From the NCBI GenBank assembly GCA_030562195.1, contig CM060202.1, forward strand, positions 29,312,317 through 29,376,316: a stretch of 64,000 bases of DNA, in the 5' to 3' direction. Positions 46,861 through 58,198 of this stretch are shown piece by piece. The position numbers and the translations under genes were made by a program. Under the pieces are notes generated by a model, which did not search any database, was not told the DNA's origin, and saw only the letters and a list, made by a program, of their open reading frames with translations. Each line of letters opens with the position of its first letter. Within the stretch, counting starts at the first letter, position 1. Source of the stretch: Nipponacmea schrenckii (taxonomy: Eukaryota > Mollusca > Gastropoda > Lottiidae).

Positions 46861-47720
46861 AAATTAAAGTACTAGTATATATTTTCATCCGCTCTAATTT
46901 GTCCAAGCGGAAATCCCAGGGTCAGAATCTACATGACTACTCAAACCTTTACTTCTGAGAATGAACATAACTTTTAAAAATGAGGGTTCATGTCAATTAA
47001 CAAGTGGGCTCTGTTTGTGATCGAAAGAGCTGTGAACAACACCGACCGTGGCTTTTGATACTTTTCCCATTAGCTGCGAGATCTTTTGGAACATCCAAAC
47101 CACTGCTCACTCAACTGTTTTAAGTCTAGATTTTAAAATACTTAAACGCAAGACAGAAAATAGAGGAACTGTTTACTATATCGTGTGACAAGACACCTAT
47201 ACGCTTTACTTTGCGAGCTTTCGAGTCTTTAATATAGAAAACTACTTACATGTACTTGACTAGTGTTTGAATTGTGATCGAGGTCGAGGTCGCCGTCGGT
47301 GCCCGTACAACAATCATCTATTAAATATCGACATGTCTTTTATTATCAATTTAATCTTACAAATGATAACAGCATATTTAATAATTTAGTGACCAATAGA
47401 GAGAAGGGTAGGCAACCATGTAAGGTAGCAGTTCATAAACATAACATTAGGACAAATTTTGAGTTCTACAGATGTATGATGGTGATTTGTTTAATGTAAA
47501 ATTTCTAAAGATTACTAGTATAGCGGCCATGACACAATCAAATATTCAACAAGACTTACCTCCCTTAAAACAACAAGTTCCCATAGAAACTGTTTAAAAT
47601 ATTAAAGCAAAAAAAAAAAAAAAAAAAACTGCAAATAAAATTTAGAAAAATATACAACTAGGATGAAGGCATTGGATGGATGACTATTGATACAGACTGA
47701 GAACTCTAAAAGAGATAAAA
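46861..47720. other. Upstream region of the first ASB-like gene, no exon identified
   Basis: If the acceptor at 46834 is real, 5' exons should lie here or further up, but I see none resembling the exons of the paralogue. It ends at a long fold-back element. An A-run of about 20 lies near 47611-47630. Confidence 0.4.
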
Positions 47721-48039
47721 GGTCTTAGAATGAACATAAACTTTGGAAATTTTAAATATGGTCAGTAAGAGCCCTATTCATCAGTAAATATACCTGCTGC
47801 CATAAATAACATAAAAAAATAAATAAATATCCGAAAAATAAGTAATTATCCATAAAGTTACATTTGATTATTGAAAAACGCTTAATAAATTGATTAAGCG
47901 TTTTTCAAAAATGACTTAGTTTTGTGAGTTTTCAAGATTTTAAGAGATTCTGTTACTTTATGACAAGTAAGTTCACTGATGAATATAGACTCATATTGAC
48001 CATTCTTGAGAACTTAAATTTTACGTTCATCCTAAGACC
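47721..48039. mobile_element. 319-bp fold-back (long inverted repeat) element
   Basis: The two halves are inverted copies of each other. The outer ends are ggtcttagaatgaac and gttcatcctaagacc, an inner shared block is tattcatcagt / actgatgaata, and the centre is a perfect 16-bp hairpin ttgaaaaacgcttaat - 6-nt loop - attaagcgtttttcaa (47871-47908). The arms have diverged by substitutions and indels, so the element is not recent. No target duplication is obvious. No coding content. Confidence 0.75.
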
Positions 48040-48828
48040 TATAATTCCTTTAAGACACATAAAATTTAATATAAAACTTTGAACGGAGTCTCTGAGAACG
48101 TCATCAAGGTCGAGGCTGAATATTGTTCAAAAAGGCCAGGTGAAAACACCACACTGCTATAATAGATGAAAACAAAATTGTCTCTACAAAGGTCACACTG
48201 ATTGAAAATCACAATTAATAGGAAATGAATGGGATAAGATCATAGGCTTTAATGAAAGGGTTCAGTCATTTATTCTATTCATCCAAACTCTATAAAAGGT
48301 TTGAATATGATGTATTGTATAAAAGCTGATAAAGGTTATAGTGACATACTATTTGTATATAGTCACTGATTATACATGTATATATATGCGATAAGTATAA
48401 GTGCACAAAGTGTAAGTCAAGACGAAAAATAAGTGTATATACATTTCACCAACACAGGTAAACTGAAGTTTTAAATTACATTTATATATACAATAATACT
48501 ACCTCTTAGGTATCTAAACCGACTTGAATGATTTTCTCGAAATCCTTTGATATTTATTCTCCCATTTTCGTTTTTTTTAATTTTTTTTTATCAAAACCAT
48601 ACTAATTTACACCAGATATCTGTGATTTCTGTAATAATACAGTAAGATTAACATTAAGTCTTGCTTAGATTTGGTGCAATTTTAAATACTGGCTTCAAAT
48701 CGATGCTGTCAGTGTCCCTGATACACATAAAATGTTAAGAAAACGATCCCCTTATATCCGAGTACAGCATATCGACTTGAAGCATAATATGCTTATTATG
48801 TTTTCTTGTCAGGTATACTCTTTTTGTG
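48040..48828. other. No feature recognised
   Basis: AT-rich intergenic or intronic DNA between the fold-back element and a SINE. Nothing coding. Confidence 0.4.
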
Positions 48829-49015
48829 ATTTCCAACTGTTGGGGTATCTATCTTTAACGTGCACAGCTTATAGCACACAGGGCCTCGGTTTATTGTCCC
48901 ATCCAAATCGAGGTTCAGAAAGGAGCAGGTTGTGATAATAATTGTCATGCCATGCGCGTTGGTTGATGCCAAGAATCGTTCTACTCGCCACATCAGAAAG
49001 GTTCGAACTCACATT
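48829..49015 (-). mobile_element. tRNA-SINE family copy, head and core
   Basis: ttccaactgttggggtatct, taacgtgcacagct, tagcacacagggcctcggtt and tattgtcccatccaaatc match the core in the same order as the copy at 12.9 kb. The minus-strand head region contains GTGAGTTCGAACC, a good B-box match. The tail is missing. Confidence 0.65.
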
Positions 49016-49423
49016 ATATCAGCATCTAATCAACAAATAACACAATCAATAAACGTACGATAATTTTAATATTTTCTCTTTTACGAATTTCCATTTTTCA
49101 TTGAATGTTCTTTACAAAAAGTTCAAGGTCAAAGTATATCTCTATAGAAACTATATATTCTGAAACTCAAACAATTAAATGACAATACCTGACAGTACCT
49201 TTAGCTGGTAAAAAGGATCCTTGTCACGGCGGACTTGTGAACCTAAGTTGTTATCATTGGAAAATATAGTTGTTTCTTTCTTTACCTGTTAAATAACTAA
49301 GTTTGATCTCTTTCTTAGAAGGAAGTAAATAATATTTTATTATGCATAATGAGTATAATAGGGTTGAACACGTGATTAGGGTATTTAGGGAGTGCACGCT
49401 ATGCATTATTAGTATTATATTAT

Positions 49424-49955
49424 ATAACAAGGAAACCTAATTACCTCTCTGACCTTATATCACTACATAAAACTCCTTACAACCTTGTTCAAATACCACA
49501 CCGCACAAATACTTTTCAAAATTCTTTTGCACCATCTACCGTCAAGGAATGGAACAACTTACCCATGGAAATAAAACTTTGTAACTAGATCAGCCCATTA
49601 CATATAAACTAAGGGAAAATGATAATGTACCTCAATCATACTTTGGTTTTGGAACTCGCAAAAACCAGATAATTGATTACCGTCTTCGCATCTGTTGTAG
49701 TCACCTAAATGGCCACAAATCTCATGCGTCACATTTGCGATAGCCCAGTCTGTGGTTGCGGTCATCAGTTTGGGAGTGTCGAACATTATCTCCTATACTC
49801 CTCTTATATAGATTCTCGCAATAAAACTATATCCTTACTAGAATCTTAATTTAAGAATACTCTTGACATAACTCTATGGTACGGACATCATTAATAAATC
49901 TTGATTAGTCTTTAAAACAGTTCACCTTTTCATTCAACTCACTAGAAGTTTTTAG
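49424..49955 (+). pseudogene. LINE ORF2 C-terminal fragment, second family
   Basis: On the plus strand: YLSDLISLHKTPYN, then NSFAPSTVKEWNNLPMEIK (a hallmark near the end of non-LTR retrotransposon ORF2 proteins), then YRLRICCSHLNGHKS, a Cys-His knuckle CGCGHQFGSVEHYLLYSS, and further pieces in shifted frames up to about 49955. Stop codons and frameshifts are present. The 5' part is absent. It differs from the 21-kb LINE and lies in the opposite orientation. Confidence 0.75.
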
Positions 49956-50209
49956 CATTGCAATTCCACTATTCATCATCACAACATAAGCTATATTCTC
50001 ATTCTTTCAATTACCTTTTCAATTCTTTACATTTATACTATTTAGTCTTTCTTTTATCTATCTACCATTTATACTATAAAATATGTCTTTAAGGTGTCTC
50101 TAAGGTGTAGCACACGCCATCGTATATATGTATATATACTTATATATACACTATTTCTCTTTAATTTAAGCAACTTTTCAATTCACATACAGCAATCTTT
50201 ATCAAGCAA
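49956..50209. other. Probable 3' UTR of the LINE fragment
   Basis: T-rich sequence following the LINE C-terminus up to the 68-bp satellite. Contains ctttaaggtgtctctaaggtgtag duplication. The exact end of the element is not visible. Confidence 0.35.
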
Positions 50210-51100
50210 TAATGAAGCATTATGTAAATAACGCTGTATAATAAATGCTGTTATTATAACATGTTTATCATATACAATACATATTCAGTGAGTTAATAAC
50301 ACCGTATAATAAATACTGTTATTATAACATGTTTATCATATACAATACATATTCAGTGAGTTAATAACACTGTATAATAAATACTGTTATTATAACATGT
50401 TTATTATATACAATACATATTCAGTGAGTTAATAACACCGTATAATATATACTGTTATTATAACATGTTTATCATATACAATACATATTCAGTGAGTTAA
50501 TAACACTGTATAATAAATACTGTTATTATAACATGTTTATCATATACAATACATATTCAGTGAGTTAATAACACTGTATAATAAATACTGTTATTATAAC
50601 ATGTTTATCATATACAATACATGTTTAGTAAGTTAATAACAATGTATACTAAATACTATTATTATAACATGTTTATCATGTACAATACATGTTTAGTTAA
50701 TAACACTGTATAATAAATACTGTTATTATAACATGTTTATCATATACAATACATGTTCAGTGAGTTAATAACACTGTATAATAAATACTGTTATTATAAC
50801 ATGTTTATCATATACAATACATGTTCAGTGAGTTAATAACACTGTATAATAAATACTTTATTATAACATGTTTATCATATACAATACATTTTAGTAGTTA
50901 ATAACAAGTATACTAAATACTTTATTATAACATGTTTATCATTACAAACATGTTTAGTTAATAACACGTATAATAAATACTGTTATTATAACATGTTTAT
51001 ATATACAATACATGTTCAGTGAGTTAATAACACTGTATAATAAATACTGTTATTATAACATGTTTATCATGTACAATACATGTCAGTGAATAACCTCGTA
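50210..51100. repeat. 68-bp satellite (gagttaataacactgtataa), ~13 copies
   Basis: Units of 68 bp: gagttaataacactgtataa, taaatactgttattataaca, tgtttatcatatacaataca, tattcagt. The left copies are nearly identical. From about 50850 to the end, many units carry single-base deletions. That clustering resembles either decay at the array edge or low-quality assembly of the edge. Confidence 0.93.
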
Positions 51101-51159
51101 AAAATCTGTTAATAACTGTTTACAAATCTGAACGTAGTTAAACATCTGTAAACTAAATC

Positions 51160-51475
51160 TGATATTGAAATCTGTTTTATATACAAAATGAATTCTGAGT
51201 TCTAAGTAATTTCAATATCTGAATCTGAATTACAATCTGAATCTAATCTGAATCTGAATCTGAATCTGTTTAATCTAATCTGAATCTAATCTAATCGTAA
51301 TAATCTGAATCTGAATCTGAATCTGAATCGAATCTGAATCTCGAATCTAATCTGTCAATCTGAATCTCAATCTGAATCTGAATCTGAATCTCGAATCTGA
51401 ATCTGAATCTGAATCTATCTCAATCTCAATCTAATAATTGAATAAATCTGAATCATGGATCATATAAATCTGATA
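51160..51475. repeat. (CTGAAT)n hexanucleotide microsatellite, irregular
   Basis: Runs of tctgaatctgaatc are broken by many one- and two-base losses (ctaatctg, tctcgaatc). It lies 16 bp from the stop codon of the second ASB-like gene, i.e. in its 3' UTR or just beyond. Confidence 0.88.
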
Positions 51476-51490
51476 GGATTATAACATCAG

Positions 51491-54400
51491 TTAATTAAGG
51501 TATCTATAATCTTTATACAACAAATAATCATTCTCATAATCATCATTCTCCTTATCTAAATCATAGGAATTATAATCATCATCATAATCATCATCAATAA
51601 CAGACTCTAACTGATCAGGCAGTGAAAATCGTTTAGAATCAATATCTTTAAATATCAGAAAATCAGTCAGGTCTGGAAAATCGAGAAGTTTGGAAATTCG
51701 ATCATGAATTGCTAACCCTGTATTTTGTCTGATAACTCTTCTACAAATGTCTTTAAGGCTCAGATTGTTGGCAAAAAGATAAAATTTTTCTTTCGGTTTT
51801 TCTCTTAGAATTTTTGGCAATGATTCTTCATAAGTTTCCTCGACTTCAAAATGTAGTATTTGTGTAATTTGTTCAAATGAGCCACCACTTAAATACAGAA
51901 TTTGCCTTAATTCATGCCTAGATTGTGAAGAAAATTCCTCCAGAGATATCTGACCATAGGAAATTTCTCCACCATCTGAGGTTAAAAGTTGCAGATTGAC
52001 ATTTTTGAAAACAAGAAATTTGATAAAATTGACTGTTTGATCAATTTGCCATAATGGTGAGAATTGAAGTACATTTTGAATAATAGTGTTACCATTAAGA
52101 CATGGCTGATTAAAAGATTGTCTACAACCATGAGCCAGAAGTAAATTAAAACATGTTAAATCATAAACATTGTTTGTTAGATTGATGTATTGTAGAGCAG
52201 ATCGACCAAGGCTGTCCACAATATTCACATCAGCTCCACGTATTAATAGTGTTTCCAACAATTTTTTATCATTTTTCATACAAGCCAACATTAAAACAGT
52301 TTTCTGGCCAAAATCCTGCATATTGACGTCTGCACCAAGTTTGAGTAAAATATCAATACATTCAACATATCTGGGAAAGAATTCAAAGGCACATAACTCT
52401 TTCACTATTGAGTTTACTCTCATCGTATTTAACTCTTTCTTTAATCAAAGTAAATCCGATAACACATAGGTGGAGTGCCGTATGGCCCTGATGGTTTTGT
52501 TTATTGATATCACAGGGTAATTCAGCTAAGACATGGATAAATGGTGAATTAATAAAAAGGGAGGCCACCATTAATGGTGTATTACCATCATTATTTACAC
52601 GATTAAAATCTAATCCATAATCAAACAAAAAACTAAAATCTGTGTATAAATAATCCATATAAACTCGAGCTAGAACATGTAGCATGTTATCGCCTGATGT
52701 TGTCAAATAATTAATAAAAATACCATTATGAATAAAAAACCAAAGAGATTGAAGATCGCGTTCTCTTAGTATAGTATCAACTAGTTGAAACTGGGCATTA
52801 AAATTATTAGTTAAAACATCGACTTTCCGTTGGATTAAAACATGAAATAATTCAACGTTCTGACATCTAGCTAGGATATGCAGAGTGTGTAAGCCATCGG
52901 CAGTGGAGAACGGCGATAATTCCCTTCCATTTGTTATATTTACATCACATTTACCATCTACTATTAAACACTGTATAATGTGAATATTATAATAAAATAC
53001 AGCTAAATGTAGGGGTGTGGTACCGTGGTTGTCCCGTATATTAGCATTGATATCAGTGCGTTGAAGTAAACCCCTTACAATTTCAATGTTATTATCCCGT
53101 ACAGCTGCATGTAAGCATGTTTCACCAGCACGGTCCCGTATATTCACATCACAGTCCGTGCGCTGTAGTAAGTGTTTCACAATTTCCTTCCGACCCTCCC
53201 ATATAGCCAAATGTAAGGGTGTACAGCCACCAGGGCCCTGTATATTGACATTGCAGGCAATGTGTTCTGTTAAGCACCTTACTATTTCTAAATTTCCCCT
53301 AATTATAGCTCTATGTAAGGGGGTGTTGTCGCTGTTATCCTTCAAATTTACACAGCAATTACCCTTTTCAACTAAACACCTAACCGTTTCAATATTCTCA
53401 TAGGATATGGCTTTATGTAGTGGTGTTTCACCAAAACAGTCCTGTATACTAACATTGCAGTGATCTCGGTTGACCAGAACCCTTACAATTTGTATATTAC
53501 CATTCAAAACTGCTTTATGTAGGGGTGTTTCACCAAAACAGTCCTGTATATTAACATTGCAGTGATCTCGGTTGACCAGAACCCTTACAATTTGTATATT
53601 ATCATTTAACACTGCTTTATGTAAGGGTGTTTCACCAAAACAGTCCTGTGTATTAACACAGCAATCCGCTCGAGTGATCAACGATCTTACAATATCAATA
53701 TTACACTTCTTTACTGCAATATGTAGGGGTGTTTCACCTCTTCTAATAGGCATATTAACAATACAGTCAGTCCTCATTAGCAAGCACCTTACAATTTCCG
53801 TATGACTATACAAGGCAGCTATATGTAAAGGTGTATAACCCAAATTGTCCTCAATATTGACATCGCATTTAGGACATTCTAGTAAACGCCGTACAATATC
53901 TATTTCACTCCTCCCCCGTACAGCAGCGTGTAAGGGTGTATGGCCGCTACTGTCCCGTTGGTTGATATCACAGGTCCCACTCAACCGGTTTACAGTTAAT
54001 AAATCACCGTTGTTTACGGCATCACATAAAGAAGTTCTTGTTGATATTTCCCAGTCTGTCTGTAAAAAAAAATATACTAAACTATAAAGAATGCTACTTA
54101 TTAAATTAATATTGAAAGATGAAGTCGAATAAGTGGTCTGAATTATTTGATAAACTACGTAAATTGAGTAGGGTTTGTTTACTGCTTTAACACCTATCGA
54201 GTAGCACTCAAACTGTGTTTAATCCATAAATATTTGTGTTACGACTCTTGAGCTGCACTCGAAACTGTACCCTCGATATGTATATCAACGGGAGTATCAG
54301 ATAGCCTTCATACAGTTCTCAAGGTCACTGTAAAATCTATAACCAGAGTAACAATTCAGCATCATCGAGCTTGGTAACTTCATGCTTGTCTGGCAAGTAC

Positions 54401-55819
54401 GTCATAAGAGTTTCAACCCTCTTTGTTAGTTTATTATAGAAAAAGACACCCATTCATCGATCGTAAGCATAAGCAAGGCCCCAAATCTTACTTTCGTTTT
54501 TAGGCGCTGTACGCTATCTCTATTGGAATTTTCCAAATCTTTGACCCTTCTCTCCAGCTTCGAACTTTTTATCGGTGGTCGATAGTCATCCTTCGTACAA
54601 GACTCCTGGAATACACACAATTAGACCATAACATCAATTTGTAATGATGCTTCAACCCTTATAATATTAAAGTCAAAAAAGATTATAAAAAGCTCTTACA
54701 GACGCATGTGTTCTAGGTGGGACGCCCCATACATAAATAATGAAGAAAACGATACCGTTCGTTCCCTCTCAATAGAAGTCTTACTTTCGTTTTTTGGAGC
54801 TGAGCACCATCTCCTTTCGGATTTTCGACAGCGTCGAACCTCCTCTTCAGCGGCGATCTATTTATCGGTGGTTGAAAGCCCATTTTTTCTTTACCCTTAC
54901 TCCCAGCTGCCTAGAATACACAAATTGAATCTTTTACTATTTCAATTTTAAAGAGGCCCAGGCTTGATTTTTAGGGGTCGTTTTGGGCCTTTGTTACATT
55001 CAAACAGTCCTCAAAAATACTCAAGCTCTAAGAAAATCGCAAAATACCTCGAAATAACCTCAAACAAAAAAATTCACTTTTCATTTTTTTTCCGTGCTGT
55101 ACGCGGCTGGTCTCCAGTCAGTCTGAAAATTGTGTGTCCTGTTGACAAAGTCTACAATTGAAAATGCGTTGTAGTCTATTTTTATAGATGACCGCTATAC
55201 AACGACGGGAAGGATAACTCTTTGATTATGAAGACGAACCGTTTTCCAATATGGCGGGACGTTCGTAATATCTTAAGGCATTATGATTTTTCAAACACGG
55301 ATAATTATGGATACACATGGATTTGAAGGCTCAAATTTCAAAGGTAAGCTCTGTAGACTATTTCTGATTAGCTAAGCAAAAGATTGCATGTGTTTGAGGC
55401 TGTCGGATGATTGTCCGAAACAAATGAAGCCTGGGCCCCTTTAATATTAAACTAGATGAAGCTTTATCTGATGAAATACAACAATGTGGTTAAAATCGAC
55501 TATCGAAAGAAATGTAATAAATACAGTATAAACATACCGAAGAATCGTGTAACTTGTTAGCATCCTGACCCTTCGGCTGACCAAACTTGTTAGCATCCTG
55601 ACCCTCCGGCTGACCAAACTTGTTAGCATCCTGACCCTCCGGCTGACCAAACTTGTTAGCATCCTGACCTTTCGGCTGACCAAACTTGTTAGCGAAGCAT
55701 ATTGCTTCGTGTGTCGCCAGCTGGCAATTTTGAAGATTAACATCTCGCCCCGCCTTCTTCAACACATCATCTAAGGTTTCCATTGACAACAAGGTGTCTT
55801 GGAAAGCGGTTCTTAATTC
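51491..55819 (-). CDS. Multi-exon ankyrin-repeat/SOCS-box protein with one apparent frameshift
   Basis: Minus-strand exons, all joined in phase 0 with canonical sites: A 55819-55538 (94 codons), B 54910-54785 (42), C 54605-54492 (38), then the long exon from 54059. Exon A holds the coding minisatellite. B and C are related to each other (QPPINRSPLKRR versus RPPIKSSKLERR). The long exon has about 16 ankyrin repeats (e.g. GHTPLHAAVRG, GETPLHKAVLN, GDNMLHVLAR), then EFFPRYVECIDILLKLGADV, and a SOCS box ANNLSLKDICRRVIRQ ... LTDFLIFKD, ending in an Asp/Tyr/Asn-rich tail. Reading frame changes by +1 between about 52460 and 52395: the upstream frame stops at 52383 while the downstream one is open from 52423. 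This is an indel (biological or assembly) or a missed feature. The gene is the tandem neighbour of the ASB-like gene at 45.6 kb. Role inferred: Elongin-cullin substrate adaptor. The true 5' exon was not found. Confidence 0.8.
53412..53615 (-). repeat. Two nearly identical 102-bp ankyrin-repeat units
   Basis: Adjacent 34-codon repeats coding QDCFGETPLHKAVLN plus NIQIVRVLVNRDHCNV differ at only about six of 102 bases, mostly synonymous or conservative. Neighbouring ankyrin repeats are far more diverged, so one repeat was duplicated (or converted) recently inside the gene. Confidence 0.85.
54492..54605 (-). CDS. ASB-like gene exon C (copy of exon B)
   Basis: This 114-bp exon between gtgtgtattccag and GTAAGATTT codes for 38 residues including RPPIKSSKLERR and a Lys-rich end, LKTK. 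It pairs with exon B (54785-54910): same acceptor context (gtgtattc-ag), same donor context (cgaaaGTAAGA), same intron phase, and similar peptide. A tandem exon duplication is the simplest reading. Charged and low-complexity, possibly helical; no known domain. Confidence 0.7.
54785..54910 (-). CDS. ASB-like gene exon B (copy of exon C)
   Basis: This 126-bp exon has no stop, and codes for 42 residues: AAGSKGKEKMGF, QPPINRSPLKRR, then QLQKTK at the end. It shares layout and splice contexts with exon C. The plus-strand frame here is a shadow. Being phase 0 and a multiple of three, it could be skipped or used alternatively to exon C without breaking the frame. Confidence 0.65.
55551..55693 (-). 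repeat. Coding minisatellite: 33-bp units giving NKFGQPEGQDA
   Basis: Four 11-residue units (NKFGQP[E/K]GQDA) inside exon A of the ASB-like gene. Unit length is a multiple of three and units differ by one to two bases, so copy number can vary without loss of frame. The products are polar and probably disordered. Confidence 0.85.
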
Positions 55820-56824
55820 CTACAAAACAACATCTGCATGAATCTCACAATAAAGTTCTATGACCCTTTCAGTATCCTTGATCGATTGTAATACCCCCCC
55901 CCCCCCCTCTGGTTTAAATCTTTATTGTATTATAATTTTCTTGAAGGTTGTCCTTTCAATTGTTTTTATGAGGAAGTATATTTTGACTATATATGGGGGG
56001 GGGGGGGTGTACTTTGAGTAACTAGAACAATCTAAATTATAACTGTCCAACAGTTTTATTTCAGGCTACATAACCTTCTAGAAATATTAAAATTACCACC
56101 GGGGTCATATTCTCAAAAACTAATTTTGGTATTCCAGTCATCTGATTGGTCAAACATTAAAATTGATTGTAAATGAAGTTTGATTATGCATTCAGTTTAC
56201 AGTAGTTTTTAGAATCAGGAGTTTTGAAATAAGGTCCTTGGACATTTGGTGAAAAACTTATCTCAGATGTCTGAAATAATTTCCTTTTCTAATTGTCATT
56301 TAACTAAATATTGTAAATAAAATCTATTGTTTCTGGGTCAATACAGATATTAGGTTTAATAATTTTAGTAATACAATAACCTCTGTCCCCTCAAGTAAAT
56401 TGTACACGAAATATGACATGAACGTGGATCGACAATATTATAAAATCAAATCACATATCCAATAAATTGTTTATCCATTAAATTTTTCATGTACCCTTGG
56501 CGATCATTTAAGGCTCCCGTTTCTTTTGTCGACATTAAAAAAAACAAGAAAACAATTCAATACCAAAACAAAGCATGGAAATCGATTGCCTCGAAAACAT
56601 AAACACGGTGGCAGGAAATTACCGCATATTCAAATACATGTACCTGTATAGACCAATCAGTCAGTGACTTGCCCTCTGGAAAGCTTGCCAACTCATGCCG
56701 TGGTTTCAGTCATTACGTATTTTTGTAATAAGTTCAACCCCTGGAGGGAATGTCTACTTTTTAATATTTTTCTATCCATTCCCTAAAATATATAAACAGT
56801 TGAATCATAATGAAAATATGTCAG
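55820..56824. other. Upstream of exon A: no further exon identified
   Basis: Expected to be an intron of the minus-strand ASB-like gene. Contains a C-run at about 55893-55906 and a G-run at about 55995-56007, and a partial TCTGATTGG-type inverted repeat at about 56137-56205 (catctgattggtcaaacatt). Confidence 0.45.
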
Positions 56825-57100
56825 TATAACAAACAGGATATTTCTATACTTATATAACAAACAGGATATTTCTATAATTATATAACAAACAGGATATTTC
56901 TATAATTATATAACAAACAGGATATTTCTATAATTATATAACAAACAGGATATTTCTATAATTTCATAACAAACAGGATATTTCTATACTTATATAACAA
57001 ACAGGATATTTCTATAATTATATAACAAACAGGATGTTTCTATAATTATATAACAAACAGGATATTTCTATAATTATATAACAAACAGGATATTATATAT
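56825..57100. repeat. 28-bp minisatellite (aacaaacaggatatttctat)
   Basis: Ten almost perfect copies of a 28-bp unit; only aattatat/acttatat and a single gatgttt variant differ. Confidence 0.93.
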
Positions 57101-57687
57101 TAAAATACCTGCAATGACATATTTCAAACACAAACCTTGTTAGAGGTAACGTTAACAATGGGCTTGCTTAAGTAATATACCTGTATACAAGAAATAAAGC
57201 ATAAAGCAAGGTTATTATAAGTAAACGATATTCTCTTTTCAATGTTTGTAAGGCATATAGAAATAGGCATAGGTAATATAACACAAGATATATAGATACT
57301 ATTTATTATATGAATTTATGGAACGTCGTAACCGCCTTATGTTAGTATTTTTGAATTATGAGGATCTTTTTCTATTACCAGGATTAATCTTTTCGTATTA
57401 TCGTCTTTTTCTATTATGATCTTTTGAAAATAGAAAAAGATGAAAAAGATATATAGATACACTATTTCTGATATTTATTAACTCAATGTCTCATATACTC
57501 AAACAAACAGTGTAACATCAAATATTTTAAAGAAGCGCAAGATATATAGATATACTATTACTTACCTATATTAACCGAACATGCTCATACAGACAGTATT
57601 ATCAAAAGGAGAAACGTATCTACGTTTCCGCCTAAGGGTTTCCCTCATACTTATTACCTATTTATTTACTATATCATTCATATGAAT
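57101..57687. other. No gene; diverged relatives of the 90-bp satellite
   Basis: Phrases gatatatagatactatt, ctatttctgatatttattaa and catacagacagtattatc at 57290-57600 match inverted, decayed pieces of the 90-bp unit (iatatatc, aatatta, tgcctgtatga). Also a small palindrome around 57365-57445 (gatctttttctatta / tctattatgatc, gaaaatagaaaaagat). Confidence 0.45.
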
Positions 57688-58198
57688 TGATAACACTGCC
57701 TGTATGAAAATGTGAAACGTTGAGTTAAAAATATTAGAAATAGTATATCCATATATCTTGTGATTCTCTATAATATTTGATAACACTGCCTGTATGAAAA
57801 TGTGAAACGTTGAGTTAAAAATATTAGAAATAGTATATCTATATATCTTGTGATTCTCTATAATATTTGATAACACTGCCTGTATGAAAATGTGAAACGT
57901 TGAGTTAAAAATATTAGAAATAGTATATCTATATATCTTGTGATTCTCTATAATATTTGATAACACTGCCTGTATGAAAATGTGAAACGTTGAGTTAAAA
58001 ATATTAGAAATAGTATATCTATATATCTTGTGATTCTCTATAATATTTGATAACACTGCCTGTATGAAAATGTGAAACGTTGAGTTAAAAATATTAGAAA
58101 TAGTATATCTATATATCTTGTGATTCTCTATAATATTTGATAACACTGCCTGTATGAAAATGTGAAACGTTGAGTTAAAAATATTAAATATACTATAT
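57688..58198. repeat. 90-bp satellite, left part (5.7 copies)
   Basis: Monomers start at 57688, 57778, 57868, 57958, 58048 and 58138 with tgataacactgcctgtatga; the last one is cut at its base 61 by the DDE transposon. Units are nearly identical. As 90 is a multiple of three, the minus strand shows an open frame of 30-residue repeats, which I read as an artefact. Confidence 0.95.

Noticed and set aside
55447..55743. Minus-strand frame with SLVSRRVRMLT repeats
   Set aside because: Alternative frame of the coding minisatellite in exon A. The NKFGQPEGQDA frame is bounded by good splice sites in phase 0, this one is not.
57658..58146. Minus-strand frame of 162 codons made of 30-residue repeats, and its counterpart at 61840-62133
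   Set aside because: It is the 90-bp satellite read in one frame; period divisible by three keeps it open. No start context, no splice sites, and identical DNA is present as plain satellite on both sides of the transposon.
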